Assembly: GCA_903827945.1 (NCBI GenBank)
Contig: CAIKKN010000009.1
Coordinates: 1 to 52,045 of the forward strand
Length of the DNA stretch: 52,045 nt
Reading direction: 5' to 3'
Source: an uncultured Actinomycetes bacterium
GTDB taxonomy: Bacteria > Actinomycetota > Actinomycetes > Nanopelagicales > Nanopelagicaceae
Within the stretch, counting starts at the first letter, position 1; each line of letters begins with the position of its first letter. Positions 24,881 to 33,255 of the stretch are shown here, in pieces. Position numbers and translations under genes: made by a program. The notes beneath the pieces were generated by a model that did no database searches, was not told the DNA's origin, and saw only the letters and a program-made list of their open reading frames with translations.

Positions 24881-25851
24881 TGAAGTACTTAGTGACGGGC
24901 GGGGCTGGTTTTATTGGCTCACATGTCTGTGATGCATTGGTCGCTCGCGGAGACTCTGTTGTTGTTTTAGATAATCTTTCTACGGGTGTCAGCCATAACT
25001 TGGATCAATTGGTCGGACACCCCTCCTTCGACTTCATTTCGGGGTCAATCCTGGACGTTGAACTGGTGAACCGTCTTGTTGGTTCTGTCGATCACGTTCT
25101 TCACTTTGCGGCGGCTGTTGGCGTTTTTACTATTGTTGATAAGCCCTTGGAATCATTGACAACCAATTTGCGTGGAACTGAAAACATTCTTGACGCGGCC
25201 TCCGTTCATAAGAAGCCAGTATTGGTTGCATCTTCCTCTGAGATTTATGGCTCTGCAGGATCTGATGGCGTTCCTCTTCATGAAGAGAGTGATCGTGTGG
25301 TGGGATCGCCCTTAAAGAGCCGCTGGAGTTACAGCGAAGCAAAAGCAATCGATGAATCACTTGCGATTTTTTATCATATGGAAAAAGGCTTGCCAGTCCG
25401 TTTGGTACGTTTCTTTAACACCGTTGGACCTCGCCAGGTCGGGAGCTATGGAATGGTTGTTCCACGGTTTGTTGAGGCAGCGCTGGCTGGAACTCCACTT
25501 GCTGTTTATGGAACCGGTAATCAATCGCGTTGTTTCTGCCACGTTGCAGATGCTGTAGCCGCAGTTCTCCAATTGATTGATAGTGAAGCTGCGGTGGGGC
25601 AAGTCTTTAATGTGGGAAATGACTTTGAAATCACGATTGGTGAATTGGCAAAGAAAGTTGTTCACTCATTGAGGTCAAAATCGTCAATTGAGATGATTCC
25701 TTATAAAGATGCTTATGCGCCAGGTTTTGAAGATATGCAACGCCGTGTGCCCGATATTTCAAAGATAAAATCACTTATTGGGTGGGCTCCTACACGTGAT
25801 TTGGATGCGATTATTTCTGCCATTGCCGCTTCCTTGCGACACAACCATTAA
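24880..25851 (+). CDS. NAD-dependent nucleotide-sugar epimerase/dehydratase
   Basis: The product (323 aa) is an extended short-chain dehydrogenase: GGAGFIGSH at residues 7-15, the catalytic Y-x-x-x-K in SYSEAK, and the downstream RFFNTVGPRQ and GNQSRCFCHV segments typical of UDP-sugar 4-epimerases. Start is ATG 24880, sharing one base with the previous stop. Paired with the dehydrogenase it would supply an activated uronic or amino sugar to the surface glycan made by this cluster. The exact product is unknown. Confidence 0.85.
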   Translation: MKYLVTGGAGFIGSHVCDALVARGDSVVVLDNLSTGVSHNLDQLVGHPSFDFISGSILDVELVNRLVGSVDHVLHFAAAVGVFTIVDKPLESLTTNLRGTENILDAASVHKKPVLVASSSEIYGSAGSDGVPLHEESDRVVGSPLKSRWSYSEAKAIDESLAIFYHMEKGLPVRLVRFFNTVGPRQVGSYGMVVPRFVEAALAGTPLAVYGTGNQSRCFCHVADAVAAVLQLIDSEAAVGQVFNVGNDFEITIGELAKKVVHSLRSKSSIEMIPYKDAYAPGFEDMQRRVPDISKIKSLIGWAPTRDLDAIISAIAASLRHNH

Positions 25852-25919
25852 GTAATTTCACAGTCGTATTACGGCGGTACCTCCCAGTTCTTGCTTGCAA
25901 AGTGGCTCATAATTGAGAC

Positions 25920-27755
25920 ATGAGAACTATGAAACTTTCTCGATTGATTGTTGCTGGGATCCTCGTTTTTGTGATTTCTCCGGCGCAGGCAACTCAGACA
26001 ATCGTTGGCACCTTCCCAAGCATGAATTATTCAGCCGCGGTTGGATCTTTTACCATTACCCCACCGACTTCCAATTCTCCAGGCGCGTGGACGTTTGTGT
26101 CAGAGAATCCATTGGTTGCCACAATCTCTGGTTTGAAGGTAACACTTCTTTCATCCGGGTATACGCGCATTTCTGCGACGCAGGCTGCAAGTGGTGCCTA
26201 CAATTCCGTCACTCGCGTAACACAGTTGTTGGTAACCAAAGGAACTCCAACAGTTGGAACTTGGGCTCCGCAAGAAGTTCCATTTGCGAATAAGACATTC
26301 ACCATTACGCCTCCTACATCTACTTCACCCGGAGCTTGGAGTTATCAAGTAAATGGCGGAGGAGTCGTAAGCCAAAATGGAAATGTCTTAACATTTCTAG
26401 ATGGCGGGACTGTTTACATTAATGCGTATCAAGCTTCGACTCCTGCATACAATGCTGCAAACGCGTACACAACTTTGACCGTGAAGTTGATTCCGCCCAC
26501 TCTCGGCACTTATGGCGACGTTACCTTGAACCGTGCAAGTATCTCGAGTTTGACACTAATTCCACCAACTTCAAATTCAACTGGAATGTGGAGTTTTACT
26601 TCCTCAGATACTTCTATCGCATCTATTTCTGGATCAACTTTAACGCCGCTTGCAATCGGCAAGACAACAATCACTGCAACGCAAGCAAAATTGAAACCGT
26701 ACGGCGCAGCGAGTGAAACAATGGTCTTGACCGTTTTGGGAACTGCTCCAACTGCTGGTGGGTTTAATGATTTGACAGGCAGCTTTAGTGCAACCGGGCC
26801 AAATCTTCTCCAAATAGTTGCACCGACTTCAACTTCGCCAGGCGCCTGGGACTATCTATCTTCTGATCCGACTATTGCCCGCGTAAGTGGCGGCATTGTT
26901 TATTTTGTGAAGCCAGGAATTGTCACTTTAACTGCGAACCAAGCGGCAACAGGCACATATAACGCAGTTGGGCCATTAACTGCCAAACTAACCATTACGC
27001 AGATGCCTACAGTTGGTACTGTGGCATCGCTTCAAAAGGTTGTGGGAGATCAAGATTTCACTCTTCCAGTGCCCACGACTAACTCACCAAGTGCCTTCCA
27101 GTACACCTCTTCTGATCCGACGGTCGTTTCTGTGACAGGTTCAACGGCGAAAATCGTTGGTGCAGGCAGCGCCACGATAACGGCAACATTGCCTGCTAAG
27201 GATTATTGGTTGAGCGGTTCAACAACATTCTCGATACAAGTGTTGGGCACCCTTCCAACATTGGGTGCGTTTGCACCTATTGCAATCACGACCGCTGATA
27301 AAGCTATTTCTATAACTTCGCCAACTTCAAATTCCAAGGGTGTATGGGCGTTTACATCTTCCAACCCTGCTGTCGCATCAGTTGCGGGACAAGCAATTAC
27401 AGGCGTCTCTGTTGGCACAGCGACAATCACTGCAACCCAACACCCTTCTGGCATTTATGGCTTGTCAAATACTTTGCAAACAACGGTGACGGTCACCGCG
27501 CCGGTAGTGAAACCAACACCGACTCCTGCGCCTATTGTGGCACCAACCAAGGCTCCTGTTGCGAAGCAACCTGTTGTTTCGGTGAAACTTGCGGCCAAGT
27601 TGATTACCGTCGTGAGTACTTCCAAGACCGTAAAGGTGATGATTGATGGACGCAAGGGAGTTGTTGGTAAGAACGTGGTGAAAGCTGGAAAGCACGTCGT
27701 CCAGATTCAAAATGGCACAGTTCTGCTCTACAGCAAACTTGTGACTGTTAAATAA
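25920..27755 (+). CDS. Secreted protein with six Ig-like repeats
   Basis: The product (611 aa) has a signal peptide (ending SPAQA at about residue 24), six tandem repeats of about 80-90 residues (each with a P-T-S/T-x-S-x-G-x-W core, as in PPTSNSPGAWTF, and ISATQAASGAY-type strands), a Pro/Thr/Ala linker near 535-560 and a small C-terminal domain. The repeats look like bacterial Ig-like (Big-type) modules of surface adhesins. No sorting motif or membrane anchor is visible at the C-terminus. CATAAT lies 6 nt before the ATG. It sits within the polysaccharide block. Confidence 0.8.
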   Translation: MRTMKLSRLIVAGILVFVISPAQATQTIVGTFPSMNYSAAVGSFTITPPTSNSPGAWTFVSENPLVATISGLKVTLLSSGYTRISATQAASGAYNSVTRVTQLLVTKGTPTVGTWAPQEVPFANKTFTITPPTSTSPGAWSYQVNGGGVVSQNGNVLTFLDGGTVYINAYQASTPAYNAANAYTTLTVKLIPPTLGTYGDVTLNRASISSLTLIPPTSNSTGMWSFTSSDTSIASISGSTLTPLAIGKTTITATQAKLKPYGAASETMVLTVLGTAPTAGGFNDLTGSFSATGPNLLQIVAPTSTSPGAWDYLSSDPTIARVSGGIVYFVKPGIVTLTANQAATGTYNAVGPLTAKLTITQMPTVGTVASLQKVVGDQDFTLPVPTTNSPSAFQYTSSDPTVVSVTGSTAKIVGAGSATITATLPAKDYWLSGSTTFSIQVLGTLPTLGAFAPIAITTADKAISITSPTSNSKGVWAFTSSNPAVASVAGQAITGVSVGTATITATQHPSGIYGLSNTLQTTVTVTAPVVKPTPTPAPIVAPTKAPVAKQPVVSVKLAAKLITVVSTSKTVKVMIDGRKGVVGKNVVKAGKHVVQIQNGTVLLYSKLVTVK

Positions 27756-27773
27756 TCCTTGGATACTAGTGCC

Positions 27774-28595
27774 ATGCAGGTCTATGACAGCGATGTAAAG
27801 CAGTCGCCAATAATTTCTCAGGTGCAGGGCGTCTGGGAGAAACGTGGCTTGTTGAAGTTGCTTGTTTCGCGTGACCTAACTGTTCGTTATAAGCGATCTG
27901 TAATTGGGATTTGGTGGTCCCTTCTCAATCCACTCTTTACGACATTTGTGATGTTCTGGGTATTCAATACAGTCTTCAAAGCACGCATGCCTGACGGCAC
28001 TTCGTTCTTGCCGTACTTACTTTCTGGCGTTCTTCTCATGACTTTGTTCAATCAAGGATTGACGATGGCCGCCGATGCGATTGCTACTGGAGCGGGCGTT
28101 TTAACGAAGGTTTATGTGCGTCCTGAAATCTTTGCTTTTTCAGCGACAATCTCTGCGGCAATTAACTTCTTCTTTGGGCTAATCCCTTTGACCCTTGTTC
28201 TTGCGATTTCTCGAAAGTGGCCCGGATGGAGTTTCCCTCTGGCAATCATTGTTGTGGGATGCATGACTTTGTTTACGACCGGCTTAGGTCTGATGCTTGC
28301 GATTGCCTATGTGAATTTTGATGATTCACGAAGCTTGATTCAGATCTTCCTTTTGGCTTTGCAATACATGACCCCGGTTTTTTATCCGATTTCCGTGTTG
28401 GGACCGCATACAAAGCGAGTAATCGAACTAAATCCGCTGACTTCTTATCTTTCCGTTTTCCGAGATGTCTTTGGGAATAACTATGTCGCATCGTTAAATA
28501 ATTGGTTGATGATGGGCTTCTCTTCGATTGCAATGTTCTGTTTAGGTTTCTATGTCTTCCAGCGGGCATGGCCTCGAGTGGTGGCGAAAATCTGA
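27774..28595 (+). CDS. ABC-2 type polysaccharide exporter permease (Wzm-like)
   Basis: The product (273 aa) has six membrane helices and the early signature LVSRDLTVRYKRSVIGIWWS found in permeases of the Wzm/TagG/KpsM group, which move lipid-linked glycans out of the cytoplasm. I start at ATG 27774 because GATACT lies 6 nt before it; an in-frame TTG 15 bases upstream is within this promoter. The ATPase gene overlaps its stop by one base (TGATG). Confidence 0.9.
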   Translation: MQVYDSDVKQSPIISQVQGVWEKRGLLKLLVSRDLTVRYKRSVIGIWWSLLNPLFTTFVMFWVFNTVFKARMPDGTSFLPYLLSGVLLMTLFNQGLTMAADAIATGAGVLTKVYVRPEIFAFSATISAAINFFFGLIPLTLVLAISRKWPGWSFPLAIIVVGCMTLFTTGLGLMLAIAYVNFDDSRSLIQIFLLALQYMTPVFYPISVLGPHTKRVIELNPLTSYLSVFRDVFGNNYVASLNNWLMMGFSSIAMFCLGFYVFQRAWPRVVAKI

Positions 28596-29335
28596 TGAGT
28601 GAAATAATTGTTGAAGTAAAAGACGCTTCACTTGCGTATCGTCGAACGCGCCATCGTGTCTCTTCGTTAAAGCAGACTGCGATTGACACTATCAAAAAGC
28701 GTATGGCTTATGAAGAATTCTTTGCACTTAAAGGCGTATCGATGGAAATCAAGCGCGGTGAAACAGTTGCAGTAATAGGTCGAAATGGTGCGGGTAAATC
28801 AACGCTGCTAAAAGTCGTTGCACGTGTTCTGCCTCCGACAACCGGTCGCGTCATTGTGCGCGGAGCGGTTGCGCCAATGATCGAATTAGGTGCTGGATTT
28901 AATCCAGAACTGACCGGCGCTGAAAATATGGTGTTGTACGGAACTTTGCTGGGACGCACTCCCAAGGAGATGCGCGGTCGGATCGAAGCTATTGCAGAAT
29001 GGGCTGGACTAACCGAACATCTTGATATTCCAGTTCGTGCATATTCATCAGGAATGGTGGCGCGATTGGCCTTTGCTACCGCGACGGATAACGTGCCGGA
29101 TTTATTGCTTATTGATGAAGTTTTATCCGTTGGTGATGAAGATTTTCAAGAGCGGTCAAAGGCAAGGACCGAGACTTTGATGAATAGCGGTTGCGCAGTC
29201 CTTCTTGTTACGCATGATTTGAATACTGTTCGGACTATGGCGACTAGGGCAATTTACTTGGATCACGGTGCACCAAAAGCTTCAGGAAAGCCGGAAGAAG
29301 TAATTGAGCAATATTTAGCAGACCTTCACAGGTAA
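28595..29335 (+). CDS. ABC polysaccharide exporter ATPase (Wzt/TagH-like)
   Basis: The product (246 aa) is an ATPase with Walker A GRNGAGKST, a signature reading YSSGMVARLAFA (typical of Wzt/TagH rather than SGGQ) and Walker B LLLIDEVLSVGD. It lacks the C-terminal glycan-recognition domain of long Wzt proteins. Start is ATG 28595, overlapping the permease stop. An in-frame start about 90 bases upstream would lie inside the permease gene. With the permease it exports the glycan built by this cluster. Confidence 0.9.
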   Translation: MSEIIVEVKDASLAYRRTRHRVSSLKQTAIDTIKKRMAYEEFFALKGVSMEIKRGETVAVIGRNGAGKSTLLKVVARVLPPTTGRVIVRGAVAPMIELGAGFNPELTGAENMVLYGTLLGRTPKEMRGRIEAIAEWAGLTEHLDIPVRAYSSGMVARLAFATATDNVPDLLLIDEVLSVGDEDFQERSKARTETLMNSGCAVLLVTHDLNTVRTMATRAIYLDHGAPKASGKPEEVIEQYLADLHR

Positions 29336-29337
29336 CC

Positions 29338-30411
29338 ATGAAAGTTCTCCATGTAATTGCCCGAATGAATGTGGGCGGGACGGCTCGGTATGTGGGTCGT
29401 TTGGTCGAGAGTGATCCGCAGGCGTTGCTTGCGACTGGGTTTGTTCAAGGCGCTGAGGCGGAAGATGATTGTGTCCTTAGTCTGCCGGTTGTGCGGGTTT
29501 CACATATGGGTCGCGCGATTAATCCTGTGCAAGATTTCTTGGCATTTCTTTCGCTGCGAAAAATTATTCGTTCAGTGAAACCAGACATTGTTCACTCGCA
29601 TACATTTAAAGCGGGCCTGCTTTCTCGATTGGTCGGCGGTTCTTTTAAGCGGGTTCATACATTCCATGGGCACCTCTTTGACGACGCATCTTTTTCGGGG
29701 TTGCAAAAGAGCGTGATTACACTCGCTGAAAAGTTTCTTGCTGGTCGAACCGATGTCTTGGTATCTGTGGGCAAGAAAGTTGGGGTTGAACTTCGTGCCG
29801 CTGGCGTTGGCGCCTCGGGTACATGGGTTTCGATTGCGCCAGGCGTGGATGCTCTGCCTCAAATTGAACGGCCAATTGCGCGAAGCACCTTAGGTGTAAA
29901 AGATGATCGAGTTTTAGTTGGTTGGATGGCTCGTGTTACTTCTGTGAAGAATCCGATGTTGATGATTGAAGTTGCAAAGAAGATGCCTTCCGTCTCTTTT
30001 GTTGTGGCAGGCGGCGGAGATTTGTTGGAAGAAGTGAAAGCTTTAGCCCCTTCAAATGTTTCTGTTATTGGATGGGCAGATGCATCTGTTTTTTGGAGCG
30101 GTGTGGATGTGGCGCTTTCGACTTCCGATAATGAAGGAATGCCAGTTGCTTTGATTGAAGCTCAATTGGCTGCAGTTCCTGTCGTTTGCACAGATGTGGG
30201 ATCAAATGGTGAAGTGATTGAATCGGGTTCGACAGGATTTGTTGTGGAGAAAGAAGTCGGGGCGTTGGTTTTGGCTTTGGAGAAATTGATAACTTCATCC
30301 GAATTGCGGAAATCTTTTGGAAAATCTGCTCAAATTCGCGCAGCGGTTGAATTTGGAGTGCCAGCAATGCTCGATAAGCATCGCGCGCTCTATGAGGGGC
30401 TCCTTAAGTAA
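29338..30411 (+). CDS. GT4-family glycosyltransferase
   Basis: The product (357 aa) has the GT-B fold of family GT4: an N-terminal MKVLHVIARMNVGGTARYVG, the VHSHTFKAGLLSR loop, and the C-terminal donor site STSDNEGMPVALIEAQLAAV with the E-x7-E spacing. It transfers a sugar from a nucleotide donor onto the growing glycan in the cytoplasm. It starts 2 bases after the exporter ATPase gene, so it is in the same operon. Donor and acceptor are not known. Confidence 0.88.
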   Translation: MKVLHVIARMNVGGTARYVGRLVESDPQALLATGFVQGAEAEDDCVLSLPVVRVSHMGRAINPVQDFLAFLSLRKIIRSVKPDIVHSHTFKAGLLSRLVGGSFKRVHTFHGHLFDDASFSGLQKSVITLAEKFLAGRTDVLVSVGKKVGVELRAAGVGASGTWVSIAPGVDALPQIERPIARSTLGVKDDRVLVGWMARVTSVKNPMLMIEVAKKMPSVSFVVAGGGDLLEEVKALAPSNVSVIGWADASVFWSGVDVALSTSDNEGMPVALIEAQLAAVPVVCTDVGSNGEVIESGSTGFVVEKEVGALVLALEKLITSSELRKSFGKSAQIRAAVEFGVPAMLDKHRALYEGLLK

Positions 30412-30427
30412 GGTTTTAGTAAGTAGG

Positions 30428-30500
30428 GTGTGAAAGGATTCAGACCTGGCATCCGGAAGGTTCTCACTAACCTCTCAGGAAAGAAAGGTTCGATTCACAC
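30428..30500 (+). promoter_or_regulatory. Potentially structured leader of the flavin electron-transfer operon
   Basis: GTGTGAA (30428-30434) can pair with TTCACAC (30494-30500), which ends right at the ATG. Inside, AGGTT (30458-30462) pairs with AACCT (30469-30473), with alternatives through ACCT and AGGT elements. The layout suggests a folded leader that could mask the start region. I could not match it to a known riboswitch class. The weak ribosome site GAAAGG lies 12 nt before the ATG. Alternatively TTCGAT at 6 nt before the ATG may be a weak leaderless -10. Confidence 0.3.
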
Positions 30501-31829
30501 ATGTCTTTGGGAAAGCGTTACAACGCTGATTGGGCCGCGATAGTTCTCGGCATCGGTGTTGGATTGACTGCGGCGCTTTACATTGAAACAACCACCACTT
30601 CGGATTGGTCCTCCGTGTATTCGACGGTAATTTCCTTTAGTCGTATCTCGGCCTTGTTAGGTTCATTTCTTGCCATTGTGGGTCTTGTTCTAGTTTCCAG
30701 AATCTCTTGGGTTGAACGTTCGGTCGGACATGATCGTCTAGTTATTTGGCACCGCAAACTTGGACCATGGTCGATGTACCTAATTACGCTCCATGTACTG
30801 CTTGTTGTCGTTGGGTATGCGGGAAATGACCGCGCGAAATTGGGTGTCGAATTGTGGCGCATGATTCGCAGATACCCATGGATGCTTCCTGCTTTTGTTG
30901 GTTTTGTATTTTTTGCCGCCGCTGGAATTACTTCTTACAAGAAGGCTCGAGCAAAGATGTCGTATGAGACATGGTGGACTGTTCACCTCTACACATACTT
31001 GGCAATCGTGCTCTCCTTCATGCACCAAGTCTTGACTGGCCCAATGTTTATCGGACATCCTCTCAACAAGTTGTATTGGCAGTTCCTTTATATTGGCGCG
31101 GGCCTTGCAATTATTTTGTGGCGTTTGGCAATTCCTACAGTTCGATCATTTACTCATGGCTTGCATATCGAGCAAGTTGTTGTGGAAGGTCCAGGAGTTG
31201 TCTCTGTGATCATGAAGGGTCGAAATCTCGACAAGCTTGGCGCGCAAGGTGGCCAATTCTTTAGCTGGCGCTTTATGACAAAGGGACATTGGTGGATGGC
31301 GCATCCCTATTCTCTGTCTGCTGCGCCGACTTCTAATTACATGCGCGTGACGATTAAAGATCTTGGCGATCATTCAAAAGATGTTAGAAATCTTCGCCCA
31401 GGTACGCGCGTCTTCTTTGAAGGTCCGTATGGAACCTTCGTTGCAAATACTTCAACTCGTGGCCATGTTGTTTTGATTGGTGGCGGGGTTGGCATTACAC
31501 CTCTTCGAGCGCTGATGGAGGAGTTAGATCCGACAAAGGTTGTGGATGTTATTTTCCGGGCTTCTCGCGATGAAGACTTGGTTCTGCGAAAAGAGCTAGA
31601 TGCGCTGGCAGATGCGCGCGGCGCCAGGGTTCATTACTTGGTGGGTTCTCGAAAAGAGCATCCCATGACTGCCAAATACATCATGAAATTTGTTCCTTCT
31701 TTTAGAGATTCAGATGTTTACGTCTGTGGACCAACACCATTGGTGGACGCTGTCCACGAAGCTGCTGTTTCTTGCGGCATTCCAAAAGATAGAATTCACG
31801 ATGAAGCATTCGAGTTCCATAGTGTTTAA
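30501..31829 (+). CDS. Ferric-reductase-like membrane flavoprotein (FAD/NAD(P)H oxidoreductase)
   Basis: The product (442 aa) has six membrane helices in residues 10-215 with paired His residues suited to two b-haems (WHRKLG, LHVLL, TVHLYTY, SFMHQV). A cytoplasmic flavin and nicotinamide unit follows: HPYSLSAAPT for FAD, GGGVGITPLRALMEE for NAD(P)H and YVCGPTPLV near the end. It should carry electrons from NAD(P)H across the membrane. It heads a three-gene set with an FMN-binding protein and ApbE, so the likely outer acceptor is the covalently flavinylated partner. The final acceptor (iron, oxygen, quinone) is unknown. Confidence 0.88.
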   Translation: MSLGKRYNADWAAIVLGIGVGLTAALYIETTTTSDWSSVYSTVISFSRISALLGSFLAIVGLVLVSRISWVERSVGHDRLVIWHRKLGPWSMYLITLHVLLVVVGYAGNDRAKLGVELWRMIRRYPWMLPAFVGFVFFAAAGITSYKKARAKMSYETWWTVHLYTYLAIVLSFMHQVLTGPMFIGHPLNKLYWQFLYIGAGLAIILWRLAIPTVRSFTHGLHIEQVVVEGPGVVSVIMKGRNLDKLGAQGGQFFSWRFMTKGHWWMAHPYSLSAAPTSNYMRVTIKDLGDHSKDVRNLRPGTRVFFEGPYGTFVANTSTRGHVVLIGGGVGITPLRALMEELDPTKVVDVIFRASRDEDLVLRKELDALADARGARVHYLVGSRKEHPMTAKYIMKFVPSFRDSDVYVCGPTPLVDAVHEAAVSCGIPKDRIHDEAFEFHSV

Positions 31830-31856
31830 AGAAGGAAAAGGGCAAAGGGGTAAAAA

Positions 31857-32414
31857 ATGAAACGCGCACTATTGATCGCCGGTGGAACCATCGGCGGACT
31901 GGGAGCAGTCCTTTCAATCACTCCTCCTCACTTTGGATCAAGCACCGGTATCGCTGGCGGCATCAAGACCAGTGGGTCCACTTCTCCGACGACTCCTACC
32001 GCTACGACTCCGACGGCCGCGCCTACACAATCTGCGGCTCCGACTCCTGCGACTCCTGCGAAAACCAAGAAAGCTAAACCAGCTGCAACAAAGAAAGCGG
32101 CTGCGCCGGCAACTGCGCCTGCTGCGAGTGGCGCCTCTGGAACATTTACTGGCGCGACATCAAATACTCAATTCGGTCCGGTTCAAGTTCAAATTACAGT
32201 TTCGAATGGAAAAATTACCGCAGCGAAGGCGCTGCAATTTCCAAATCGAGATTTTCGTTCTCAATCTATTTCCTCACAAGCAATTCCATATTTAGTTCAA
32301 GAAACACTTGCGGCATCCAGTTCTAACATTCAAGGTGTTGGTGGTGCTTCTTATACTTCTCAGGGTTGGTATGACTCACTCGTCTCCGCACTTGCAAAGG
32401 CCGGAATGAAATGA
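31857..32414 (+). CDS. Exported FMN-binding domain protein (flavinylation target)
   Basis: The product (185 aa) starts with a signal or anchor segment (ALLIAGGTIGGLGAVLSI), then a Pro/Thr/Ala/Lys-rich linker (about 38-90) and an FMN_bind domain (about 95-185). The motif GGASYTS near residue 165 matches the (S/G)GA(T/S)x(T/S) site where ApbE attaches FMN through a phosphoester to Thr. A ribosome site AAAGGGG precedes the ATG. The stop overlaps apbE (ATGA). It should act as the extracytoplasmic electron carrier for the membrane flavoprotein encoded upstream. Confidence 0.88.
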   Translation: MKRALLIAGGTIGGLGAVLSITPPHFGSSTGIAGGIKTSGSTSPTTPTATTPTAAPTQSAAPTPATPAKTKKAKPAATKKAAAPATAPAASGASGTFTGATSNTQFGPVQVQITVSNGKITAAKALQFPNRDFRSQSISSQAIPYLVQETLAASSSNIQGVGGASYTSQGWYDSLVSALAKAGMK

Positions 32415-33181
32415 CGGATCTGCCCTCAAAACGGGCACGAGTTCGGGCCGAGATTGAAACATGGGGAACAATTCTTTATCTCGATGTTGCATCTGAAAAT
32501 GTTGGAGAATCTGAATTAAATATTGGCATTGAAGAATGCCGCCAATATTTCTATTTTATTGATGAAGTCCTTAGTACCTACAAGCCAGAATCTGAAGTTT
32601 CAAGGTTGCGCGCAGGCAAATTAAATCTTTCCGATTGTCATGCCGACCTTCGTGAAGTGTGGGCTGCGTGTGAATACGCCAAAGCAATTAGCGATGGTTT
32701 TTTTGATCCATGGTGCGTTGAAGGTGGATTTGATCCATCGGGATATGTAAAAGGATGGGCGGCCGATAAGGCGATCGCTATTTTGAAATCCCATGGCGCC
32801 CAGAACATCCAAATTAATTGCGCGGGGGATTTATCGCTGGCTGGCGGCTTTGAAAATGGAAAGCCATGGAACATCGGAATTCGCCATCCAGAAGAGAAAC
32901 ATACGATTGTGAAGGTTTTCGACATTATGGATGGCGCCATTGCCACTTCGGGGACGTATGAACGTGGGGCCCATATTCGAGACCCCCACACAGGTTTGAT
33001 CGCTCTGGGAGCTCGTTCTGCGACCGTTTATGGCCCAGATGGAGGGTTGGCGGATGCTTTGGCCACTGCTTTGGTCGTGGCGGGGCGTGATGGGGCGTAT
33101 CTATTTATGAAGCCTGAACTTGCTGAATACAACTGTTGGGTCATCGATCGCCATGGCGATCAGGCCTGGTCGCCCAAATAA
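32411..33181 (+). CDS. apbE: FAD:protein FMN transferase
   Basis: The product (256 aa) is ApbE: FDPSGYVKGWAAD, INCAGDLSLAG, ATSGTYERG followed by IRDPHTG, and GLADALATAL are the family landmarks for FAD and Mg binding. It moves FMN from FAD to a Thr in FMN-binding domains; the gene before it encodes such a domain. It has no signal peptide or lipobox, so it seems cytoplasmic here, unlike many lipoprotein ApbE enzymes. Start ATG overlaps the previous stop. Confidence 0.92.
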   Translation: MTDLPSKRARVRAEIETWGTILYLDVASENVGESELNIGIEECRQYFYFIDEVLSTYKPESEVSRLRAGKLNLSDCHADLREVWAACEYAKAISDGFFDPWCVEGGFDPSGYVKGWAADKAIAILKSHGAQNIQINCAGDLSLAGGFENGKPWNIGIRHPEEKHTIVKVFDIMDGAIATSGTYERGAHIRDPHTGLIALGARSATVYGPDGGLADALATALVVAGRDGAYLFMKPELAEYNCWVIDRHGDQAWSPK

Positions 33182-33255
33182 AGCAGCCATAATTCACAGG
33201 AATTACCCAGCCTTTACTCGTCACTAATCGCATCTTCTCCTTTTAAGTTTGCTCC

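Noticed and set aside
30412-30500. FMN riboswitch before the flavin operon
   Set aside because: The conserved RFN core sequences are not present. Only generic pairing potential remains.
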